Positions 51,873 through 58,537 of a stretch of DNA of 64,000 bases are shown in pieces. A program made the position numbers and the translations under genes. Every line of letters starts with the position of its first letter. The stretch's first letter is position 1. Below the pieces are notes generated by a model. The model made no database searches and was not told the origin of the DNA. It worked only from the letters and a program-made list of their open reading frames with translations. Source of the DNA: Vibrio navarrensis (GTDB taxonomy: Bacteria > Pseudomonadota > Gammaproteobacteria > Enterobacterales > Vibrionaceae); the NCBI RefSeq assembly GCF_015767675.1, contig NZ_CP065217.1, positions 1,488,001-1,552,000 of the forward strand. The letters run 5' to 3'.

Positions 51873-52946
51873 ATGGTAGACGCGATCAACCCTCTGGGCA
51901 CAGACGGATTCGAGTTTGTTGAATATACGGCGGCCAATAATGAGGGCATTGAACAGCTTAAAGCATTGTTTGCTTCCCTCGGTTTTGCTGAAGTGGCAAA
52001 ACATCGATCTAAGCAAGCTTGGCTGTATCGTCAAGGTGACATCAACTTTGTAGTCAATGCCCAACCTCACAGCCAAGCCGAAGAGTTCGCTCGCATTCAC
52101 GGCCCGTCCGTGTGCGGCATGGCCTTTCGTGTCAAAGACGCCAACCACGCGCTTGAACATGCCCTCGCCAACGGCGCGCAAAGATATCAAACCGAGATTG
52201 GCCCGATGGAGCTAAGTATTCCGGCGGTGTACGGCATTGGCGGCAGCTTGCTCTATTTTGTTGATCGCTACGGCAAACAGAGCATTTATGACGTCGATTT
52301 CCGTTTTTATGATGATGCAGATGAGCGTTTGGCCAAAGCAGACGTGGGCTTGTACGAGATTGACCACCTGACCCATAACGTAAAACGCGGCAACATGGAT
52401 ACTTGGGCGGGCTTTTATGAGCGCATCGGCAATTTCCGTGAAATCCGCTACTTCGACATCGAAGGCAAACTCACGGGCCTTGTCAGCCGTGCGATGACCG
52501 CACCTTGTGGCAAGATCCGTATTCCAATCAATGAGTCCTCTGACGATAAATCGCAAATCGAAGAATTTATTCGCGAATATAACGGTGAAGGCATTCAGCA
52601 CATCGCCTTGACCACAGACGATATTTACGACACGGTCAAAACCCTGCGTGATCGCGGCATGGACTTTATGCCAACCCCAGACACTTACTATGAGAAGGTC
52701 AATGATCGCGTGGTCGGCCATAAAGAAGATATCGACAAACTGCGTGACCTGCGCATTTTGATTGACGGCGCGCCAACCAAAGATGGCATCTTGCTGCAAA
52801 TATTTACCCAAACTGTTATCGGTCCTGTTTTCTTCGAGATCATTCAACGTAAAGGCAACGAAGGTTTTGGCGAAGGTAACTTCAAAGCGCTGTTTGAATC
52901 GATTGAAGAGGACCAAATCCGCCGTGGAGTATTGAGCGATGCATAA
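51873..52946 (+). CDS. hppD: 4-hydroxyphenylpyruvate dioxygenase
   Basis: This is a 357-aa non-haem Fe(II) dioxygenase that converts 4-hydroxyphenylpyruvate to homogentisate. Two VOC-fold halves are visible, from FEFVEYTAANNEGIEQLKALFASLGFAEVAKHR and from EIDHLTHNVKRGNMDTWAGFYERIGNF. The iron ligands are His of IDHLTHN (about 166), His of GIQHIALTTDD (about 246) and Glu of PVFFEIIQRKGNEGFGEGNFKALFESIE (about 327). It overlaps hmgA by 8 bp. It leads the tyrosine degradation operon. Confidence 0.96.
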   Translation: MVDAINPLGTDGFEFVEYTAANNEGIEQLKALFASLGFAEVAKHRSKQAWLYRQGDINFVVNAQPHSQAEEFARIHGPSVCGMAFRVKDANHALEHALANGAQRYQTEIGPMELSIPAVYGIGGSLLYFVDRYGKQSIYDVDFRFYDDADERLAKADVGLYEIDHLTHNVKRGNMDTWAGFYERIGNFREIRYFDIEGKLTGLVSRAMTAPCGKIRIPINESSDDKSQIEEFIREYNGEGIQHIALTTDDIYDTVKTLRDRGMDFMPTPDTYYEKVNDRVVGHKEDIDKLRDLRILIDGAPTKDGILLQIFTQTVIGPVFFEIIQRKGNEGFGEGNFKALFESIEEDQIRRGVLSDA

Positions 52947-54084
52947 ATGGATCTCCTTCCCTCATCGGGAGGGAGTGTGCTCTAAACAGGCACACGCCGA
53001 CTTCCCGCAAGAGGCGATTTATGAACGTGAAGCAGGGCGCAGTGGCTTTTTTGGCCCTGCGGCCCATTTCCACCATCAGCATGCCCCGACAGGCTGGAGC
53101 GAATGGGAAGGCGAACTCAGACCGAGAGCGTTTGATTTCACCCGTGTTGAACACACCGCGCAGCAATCGCCGTGGCGTGTTCCTCATCTGCTGCACAATG
53201 CCCAGTGCAAAGTGCGCGTATGGAAAACTCAGGTGAAGATGGATTTTCTCGCGCGCAATGCCGATGGCGATGAACTGCTGTTTATCCATCAAGGTAAAGC
53301 GGATCTCTATTGCGATTACGGCCATTTAGAGGTCGGCGAAGGCGATTACGTGTTGATCCCGCGCTCGACCAATTGGCGTTTAGAACCGTCTGAACCGATG
53401 TTCATCTTGATGATTGAAAACAGCGATGCCGCCTACTCGCTGCCCGAGAAAGGGCTGGTGGGTAACCATGCAGTGTTTGACCCTGCGGTGCTAGAAGTGC
53501 CGTCAATCAACGACAAATTCAAAGCGCAATACAGCGAAGAGAGTACCCGAGTTGAGGTCAAACGCCATGAGCGCGTCAGTGTCATCACTTATCCATTTAA
53601 TCCGCTCGATGCGATTGGCTGGCACGGTGATTTGTCGGTGGTGAAACTCAACTGGCGCGATATTCGTCCACTGATGTCGCACCGCTACCACTTGCCACCT
53701 TCGGCGCACACCACGTTTGTCGGTAACGGCTTTGTTGTTTGTACCTTTGTCCCTCGTCCGATTGAGAGCGATCCGGGCGCGCTGAAAGTGCCGTTTTATC
53801 ACAACAATGACGACTACGATGAAGTGCTGTTCTATCACGCGGGCGATTTCTTCAGCCGTGACAACATTGAAGCGGGGATGGTGACGTTCCATCCAGCCGG
53901 GTTTACACACGGTCCGCACCCCAAAGCGTTTAAAGCGGGTCAAGAATATAAGAAAAAATTCACCGACGAAGTGGCGGTGATGATCGATACGCGCCATGCG
54001 CTGCAATTTGCTCCCGAGCTCGACAGCGTAGAGAACAAAGAGTACGTCTACAGCTGGCGTGAAAGTGAGTCATCGAGCGACTAA
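52939..54084 (+). CDS. hmgA: homogentisate 1,2-dioxygenase
   Basis: This is a 381-aa ring-opening dioxygenase that converts homogentisate to maleylacetoacetate. Conserved residues occur in FIHQGKADLYCDYGHLEVGEGDYVLIPRSTNWRL, a cupin half. The iron-binding region includes NNDDYDEVLFYHAGDFFSRDNIEAGMVTFHPAGFTHGPHPKAF (His and Glu ligands, about 290-335). It belongs to the shorter bacterial type rather than the 440-aa eukaryote-like form. Loss of this gene in Vibrio gives pyomelanin accumulation. Confidence 0.95.
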   Translation: MHKWISFPHREGVCSKQAHADFPQEAIYEREAGRSGFFGPAAHFHHQHAPTGWSEWEGELRPRAFDFTRVEHTAQQSPWRVPHLLHNAQCKVRVWKTQVKMDFLARNADGDELLFIHQGKADLYCDYGHLEVGEGDYVLIPRSTNWRLEPSEPMFILMIENSDAAYSLPEKGLVGNHAVFDPAVLEVPSINDKFKAQYSEESTRVEVKRHERVSVITYPFNPLDAIGWHGDLSVVKLNWRDIRPLMSHRYHLPPSAHTTFVGNGFVVCTFVPRPIESDPGALKVPFYHNNDDYDEVLFYHAGDFFSRDNIEAGMVTFHPAGFTHGPHPKAFKAGQEYKKKFTDEVAVMIDTRHALQFAPELDSVENKEYVYSWRESESSSD

Positions 54085-54098
54085 GAGAAGGGATAACA

Positions 54099-55115
54099 AT
54101 GAAACTTGCGACAAAGAAAAATGGTTCGCGTGATGGCGAACTGGTGGTGGTGAGTCGCGATCTGACTCGCTATGTGTCGGCGAAAGCAGTTGCGCCCACT
54201 TTGCAAGCGGCTTTGGATAATTGGCCGCAAACCAGCCCACAGCTGCAAGAACTGTATTTGGCGTTGAACCAAGGTGATGTGGCGGGCAGCGCGCCATTTG
54301 ATGAGAGCCAAGTGGCGTCACCTTTGCCACGCGCCTATCAGTGGGCGGATGGCTCTGCGTACGTCAATCACGTTGAGCTGGTGCGTAAAGCGCGCGGTGC
54401 AGAGATGCCGGAGAGTTTTTGGACCGATCCGCTCATGTATCAAGGCGGCTCTGACGCTTTTATCGCCCCGCGCGACAATATCGAATTTGCCAGTGAAGAG
54501 TGGGGCATCGATTTTGAAGGTGAGGTCGCGGTGGTCACTGGCGATGTGCCGATGGGGGCGAGTATCGCACAGGCGCAGGAGTCGATTCGCTTGGTGATGT
54601 TGGTTAACGATGTCTCACTGCGTGGTCTGATCCCGGCTGAGCTGGCGAAAGGGTTTGGTTTTTTCCAATCAAAACCCTCGTCTGCGTTTTCTCCCGTGGC
54701 GGTAACGCTCGACGAACTGGGCTCTGCGTGGAGTGAGAACAAGCTGCATCTGCCACTGCTTTCTACCTACAACGGCAAACCGTTTGGTAAACCCAACGCG
54801 GGCATCGACATGACTTTTGATTTTGCCGATTTGATTGTTCATGCGGCGAAAACGCGACCCTTATCCGCAGGGGCCATCATAGGATCTGGCACGGTGTCGA
54901 ATAAACAGGGCACAGAACACGGAACGTCGATTGAAGAGGGCGGCGTCGGTTACTCATGTATCGCGGAAATTCGCATGATTGAAACAATTCGTGATGGAAA
55001 ACCTGCAACATCTTTTATGAAGTTTGGTGATTCGATTCGCTTAGAGATGCTGGATGATGAAGGGCAAAGTATTTTCGGGGCGATTGAGCAGCAAGTGAGC
55101 CGTTATCAAAAGTAA
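54099..55115 (+). CDS. fahA: fumarylacetoacetate hydrolase family protein
   Basis: This is a 338-aa FAH-family hydrolase that cleaves fumarylacetoacetate to fumarate and acetoacetate. Metal and catalytic residues lie in DFEGEVAVVTGDVP (Glu near 150), VMLVNDVSLRGLIP (Asp near 170) and AGAIIGSGTVSNKQ. FGFFQSKPSSAFSPVAVT follows the catalytic Asp and carries the Lys. It is third in the operon, 14 bp after hmgA. Confidence 0.92.
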   Translation: MKLATKKNGSRDGELVVVSRDLTRYVSAKAVAPTLQAALDNWPQTSPQLQELYLALNQGDVAGSAPFDESQVASPLPRAYQWADGSAYVNHVELVRKARGAEMPESFWTDPLMYQGGSDAFIAPRDNIEFASEEWGIDFEGEVAVVTGDVPMGASIAQAQESIRLVMLVNDVSLRGLIPAELAKGFGFFQSKPSSAFSPVAVTLDELGSAWSENKLHLPLLSTYNGKPFGKPNAGIDMTFDFADLIVHAAKTRPLSAGAIIGSGTVSNKQGTEHGTSIEEGGVGYSCIAEIRMIETIRDGKPATSFMKFGDSIRLEMLDDEGQSIFGAIEQQVSRYQK

Positions 55116-55128
55116 CTGGGGATAAGCG

Positions 55129-55797
55129 ATGAGTGACAATCTAAAATTGTATGGTTACTGGCGCTCGTCCGCCGCTTATCGCGTGCGCATTTGCCTTAAC
55201 CTCAAACAGTTGAACTACCAAAGCGTACCTATTCACTTGGTTAAGCAGGGCGGAGAGCAGCACAGCGTAGAGTATCATGCACTCAATCCCGCGGAGCTGG
55301 TGCCCGTTTTAGTCGATGGGGAGATGGTACTTAACCAGTCTTTGGCCATTATCCAATATCTGGATGATAATTACTCGGCGGTGCAAGTGATTCCCTCTAT
55401 CGGTGTGCTGCGTTATCAAGCGCTGGCACTGGCGCAAGATATCGCCATAGAGATCCATCCGCTGAATAACTTGCGTGTATTGCAGTACCTTGAAGGGACA
55501 CTTGAGCTTGACGAAAAGCACAAACTTGAGTGGATACATCATTGGATTGAGCAAGGTTTTCAAGCGGTGGAAGAGAAATTGCGCAGGCATCGCGAGCACT
55601 ATGGCGAATGTTTATACAGCATCAGCCCTAGCCCAAGCATTGTTGATATCTGCCTTGTTCCGCAAGTGTATAACGCGCAGCGTTTTGGCATTTCCATGCA
55701 GAACTATCCGCTGATTAACGCCGTGGTGGCGGCTTGCAATGAGCTGCCCGCGTTTATCGCCGCTAAACCGGAAAACCAACCTGACGCGGTGCGATGA
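55129..55797 (+). CDS. maiA: maleylacetoacetate isomerase
   Basis: This is a 222-aa zeta-class glutathione S-transferase that isomerises maleylacetoacetate to fumarylacetoacetate. The active-site motif is YWRSSAAYRVRICLNLK (SSAAYRVR, residues 12-20), with NPAELVPVLVDGEMVLNQSLAIIQYLDD as the glutathione-binding part. VDICLVPQVYNAQRFG is the zeta-class C-terminal hallmark. It is last in the operon and followed by a strong terminator. Confidence 0.94.
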   Translation: MSDNLKLYGYWRSSAAYRVRICLNLKQLNYQSVPIHLVKQGGEQHSVEYHALNPAELVPVLVDGEMVLNQSLAIIQYLDDNYSAVQVIPSIGVLRYQALALAQDIAIEIHPLNNLRVLQYLEGTLELDEKHKLEWIHHWIEQGFQAVEEKLRRHREHYGECLYSISPSPSIVDICLVPQVYNAQRFGISMQNYPLINAVVAACNELPAFIAAKPENQPDAVR

Positions 55798-55811
55798 CAC
55801 AAGCAACGACA

Positions 55812-55856
55812 AAAACGCCCTTGATACATAGCGTCATCCAAGGGCGTTTTCTTTTT
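55812..55856. terminator. terminator after maiA
   Basis: AAAACGCCCTTG (55812-55823) pairs with CAAGGGCGTTTT (55839-55850) around a 15-base loop and is followed by CTTTTTA. The A-run on the left lets it also serve the convergent small gene. Confidence 0.82.
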
Positions 55857-55884
55857 ACTCGTGTGGTGTTTATAACTTGGGCGT

Positions 55885-56064
55885 TTAGCGGTTTAAGAGC
55901 AGTTCGATCAGCTCACTTTCGGTGGCAGGCTCTTTGGCCAACTCTATCTCTTCCGGGCTTCCGCCTTTGAGCATGTAAGCGGTTGTCCCACAGTGGTCGT
56001 AGTGATACCACTTACCTTCTAAGCAGACATCCGTGTAGCAGCGAGGATCTTGTTTCAATTCCAT
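55885..56064 (-). CDS. small cysteine-containing protein of unknown function
   Basis: This is a 59-aa protein, MELKQDPRCYTDVCLEGKW to the end LELLLNR-like ELIELLLNR. It has three Cys (CYTDVC and YDHCGT) and an aromatic/His cluster (KWYHYDHCG), which could coordinate metal. The ATG at 56064 follows GGAGGT by 4 bases and is chosen over a start twelve codons earlier. I do not recognise a family. Confidence 0.65.
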   Translation of the reverse strand: MELKQDPRCYTDVCLEGKWYHYDHCGTTAYMLKGGSPEEIELAKEPATESELIELLLNR

Positions 56065-56285
56065 ATGACCTCCGATGAAAATTGCAACATTGTTAACCAA
56101 TTGCTAACAATGTTAAATCTACGCCGATTAATCAGATACAAAAATGATCTTGATCAACTTGAACTGTGAGATCGACCAAAGTCGTAACGATACAATACGA
56201 GCACAACGGCTTTTTTCTTGAGTTCAGTAGGCTTTCCACATAGTGTATTCGCAACCCAAGTGTATGTTTTGAGTGACATTGCAGC

Positions 56286-56951
56286 ATGACCAATATCTTT
56301 ATCATCGTCGCGTTACTGATCCTGTTCTTTTTCATCATCCAGAAATACGTGGTCAAACAAGATAACAGCAAAGATTACGCTTATCGTGTCAAGGGGCCGA
56401 TGCTCAGGTCGCAGGAAGTAGCCTTCTTTAATGCGCTGAAAACCGCGGTTGGTGAGCATGGGGTGGTGTTTAGCAAAGTGAACATGAGCAGTGTGATTGC
56501 GCCGCGTGATATCGTCAGTAAAAAGCAGCTTTTCATCGCCAGCAACAAGATCTCGCGTAGCCATTTTGACTATCTCATCTGTGATCCAAGAACCTTTGAG
56601 CCGAGAGTAGTGATTGAACTCGATAACGGCAAAGAGCTCAATAAAAGTAAAGTGGAACGAGAGAAACTGCTGATGCAAGTGTGCAAAAGCGCCAACATTC
56701 CACTGATTGGTACATCGGTGAAACACAGTTATCAGGTGGGGCGATTAAGACGCTTGCTCGCGGCGCACATCGATTTGATTGAGCCGGACAAAGAGGTCCG
56801 CTTTTGCAAAAAATGTGGCAGCCCGATGGTGATCAAAGTCGCCTCACAAGGTGAATTTAAAGGGCGACGCTTTTTCACCTGCAGCCGACAACCCAACTGT
56901 ACGTACACGGAAAACTACAACGTAGTGTTTGATGCCGATGACGACGAATAA
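56286..56951 (+). CDS. DUF2726 protein with C-terminal topoisomerase-type zinc ribbon
   Basis: This is a 221-aa protein. A membrane helix (IFIIVALLILFFFIIQKYVV) anchors the N-terminus. The DUF2726 domain at about 40-155 has a nuclease-like layout: LRSQEVAFFNALKTAVGEHGVVFSKVNMSSVI, HFDYLICDPRTFEPRVVIELDNGKEL and REKLLMQVCKSANIPLIG. A four-Cys ribbon (CKKCG...FFTCSRQPNC, about 175-210) follows, of the type at the C-terminus of topoisomerase I. A membrane-associated DNA-related role is suggested, not demonstrated. Confidence 0.85.
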   Translation: MTNIFIIVALLILFFFIIQKYVVKQDNSKDYAYRVKGPMLRSQEVAFFNALKTAVGEHGVVFSKVNMSSVIAPRDIVSKKQLFIASNKISRSHFDYLICDPRTFEPRVVIELDNGKELNKSKVEREKLLMQVCKSANIPLIGTSVKHSYQVGRLRRLLAAHIDLIEPDKEVRFCKKCGSPMVIKVASQGEFKGRRFFTCSRQPNCTYTENYNVVFDADDDE

Positions 56952-57062
56952 CGGGCTCCACGGTTTTACCTCACGGTGATGGAACACTTTTATGACCCGT
57001 ATTACTCAAAATCCTCAAACCGTTCTATAGTGTAAGTAGTTGAACTTGTTTGGGGATTTGCT

Positions 57063-57863
57063 ATGAAATGGCTTGCATTTTTACTCTCGCTATGGCTCCC
57101 CTTGTCCTTCGTAAACGCTAACCCAAAATCGATTACCTTAACCCTACCGACACAAATGGACGGCACTCATCTGTTCTATCATGAGTTGCTAAAACAGTCG
57201 TTAGCGGACATCGGCGTGCAACTCGTTATCAACACTCCTTTTGAGCATATTCCACAAAAGCGTTTGATCAAGATGGTTGAAAACAATCAATTGTCGTTAA
57301 TGTGGCTGGTGCAGAGCAGGGAAAGAGATGCGCAGTATCCCTTTATCAACGCCCCCGTCACCAAAGGGTTGATCGGCCAACGCGTTCTGTTCATCCCCAA
57401 AGGGGCACAAGCACAATATAACCAAATTAACTCGCTCGAAGATTTGCAGCGCAGCGGCTTGGTGGCTGGGCTGGGTTCCAGTTGGTTTGATACTGATGTG
57501 TGGCAGGCGAATCACCTTGCCTACTACCCGCAAGATGGCGAATGGCGCGCTTTATATGACAAACTGAGTCGAGTTGGGCCCGTTAACTACTTCCCGCGAG
57601 GCATCAACGAAATCATCACGGAAGCACGCTTAGTCCCCAATCTGGATATTGAGCAACACCTATTGATTGTGTACGACCGAGATTTTCGCTTTTATCTCAG
57701 TGAAAGTGCCGAACGGCATCAAACCTTGCTGCAAGAAGCATTGGAAAGGGCAGATAAAAGTGGTCTGCTGCAACGTTTGATCGATACCTATTGGTTAAAA
57801 GATTTAAAAAAACTTAACCTTGAGCAAAGAGTGGTGATCCGATTGCCCAACGCCGATGATTAA
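57063..57863 (+). CDS. periplasmic solute-binding-like protein
   Basis: This is a 266-aa secreted protein with a signal peptide (MKWLAFLLSLWLPLSFVNA, cleaved near 19-21). The rest resembles the periplasmic binding protein/family 3 fold: SITLTLPTQMDGTHLFYHELLKQSLADIGVQLVI, MVENNQLSLMWLVQSRERDAQYPFINAPVTKGLIGQRVLFIPKG and SLEDLQRSGLVAGLGSSWFDTDVWQANHL. No permease or ATPase is adjacent, so it may be an orphan receptor or sensor partner. Ligand unknown. Confidence 0.8.
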   Translation: MKWLAFLLSLWLPLSFVNANPKSITLTLPTQMDGTHLFYHELLKQSLADIGVQLVINTPFEHIPQKRLIKMVENNQLSLMWLVQSRERDAQYPFINAPVTKGLIGQRVLFIPKGAQAQYNQINSLEDLQRSGLVAGLGSSWFDTDVWQANHLAYYPQDGEWRALYDKLSRVGPVNYFPRGINEIITEARLVPNLDIEQHLLIVYDRDFRFYLSESAERHQTLLQEALERADKSGLLQRLIDTYWLKDLKKLNLEQRVVIRLPNADD

Positions 57864-57959
57864 TGTGAGTTAGATCAATCGATTGATACTGAACAAGACC
57901 AAAAACAGAGCAAAAAGATTATTAATAGAGCAAACGATTCGGAAAGCGAAAAAATATGC

Positions 57960-57988
57960 TTGCACCTATCCGCTGCAGTGGTTAATAT
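57960..57988 (+). promoter_or_regulatory. sigma-70 promoter for the tRNA-Val pair
   Basis: TTGCAC (57960-57965), a 17-bp spacer and TAATAT (57983-57988) lie 20 bp upstream of the first tRNA. Confidence 0.7.
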
Positions 57989-58008
57989 CCTCCTCGTTCT
58001 CAGGGAAT

Positions 58009-58085
58009 GCGTCCGTAGCTCAGTTGGTTAGAGTATCGCCTTGACATGGCGGGGGTCGGTGGTTCGAGTCCACTCGGACGCACCA
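58009..58085 (+). tRNA. tRNA-Val(GAC), copy 1
   Basis: A 77-base cloverleaf with encoded CCA. The acceptor GCGTCCG pairs with CGGACGC. The anticodon loop TTGACAT gives anticodon GAC, closed by TCGCC/GGCGG-type pairing, and the T-arm is GGTTCGAGTCC. It belongs to a two-gene tRNA transcript. Confidence 0.97.
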
Positions 58086-58120
58086 TTCACTGAATGGTTA
58101 GCTTGAGAATTGTGCGTAAA

Positions 58121-58197
58121 GCGTCCATAGCTCAGTTGGTTAGAGTATCGCCTTGACATGGCGGGGGTCGGTGGTTCGAGTCCACTTGGACGCACCA
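58121..58197 (+). tRNA. tRNA-Val(GAC), copy 2
   Basis: The same 77-base sequence as copy 1 except at the 7:66 acceptor pair, where G-C is replaced by A-T (GCGTCCA with TGGACGC). The pairing is kept, which is a compensatory change. Confidence 0.97.
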
Positions 58198-58221
58198 AAT
58201 TCGTTCAATATGAACAAACAC

Positions 58222-58246
58222 AAAGCCTGCTCAATGAGCAGGCTTT
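58222..58246 (+). terminator. terminator after the tRNA pair
   Basis: AAAGCCTGCTC (58222-58232), AAT and GAGCAGGCTTT (58236-58246) form an 11-bp stem, followed by GTTGCTTT. Confidence 0.8.
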
Positions 58247-58431
58247 GTTGCTTTCCAGTGTTTGATTTTGCCTAGTGGTATTGCCGCACGGTCATTTCTC
58301 ATCAGTTTTCTATCTTGTTTCTCTTTTTCGTTACTTTGTTACATCTACAGTGATTCGTTACTGTTATTTTCACTATCGAAAGGGTGATTCTGCCGTGAAT
58401 CGGGCAAGCTAATCGAGCCTTAAAAAGCATC

Positions 58432-58446
58432 TACCCCTTTAGGGTA
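58432..58446 (+). promoter_or_regulatory. candidate NarP-like inverted repeat upstream of nirB copy 2
   Basis: TACCCCTTTAGGGTA contains the inverted half-sites TACCC and GGGTA. NarL/NarP heptamers in this arrangement occur upstream of nir genes. It is one base short of the standard 7-2-7 spacing, so the assignment is tentative. Confidence 0.5.
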
Positions 58447-58460
58447 GTTTAATTTCGTAA

Positions 58461-58474
58461 TTGATTTACATCAT
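58461..58474 (+). promoter_or_regulatory. FNR box upstream of nirB copy 2
   Basis: TTGATTTACATCAT matches TTGAT-N4-ATCAA at nine of ten positions. It sits about 28 bp upstream of a CATAAT -10-like element (58490-58495), compatible with FNR activation from near -40. Confidence 0.78.
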
Positions 58475-58537
58475 CTTTTCATTTTCTTTCATAATTAACA
58501 ATGCGCTCAGATAAGAACCTAACCCTTAGGAAGTACT

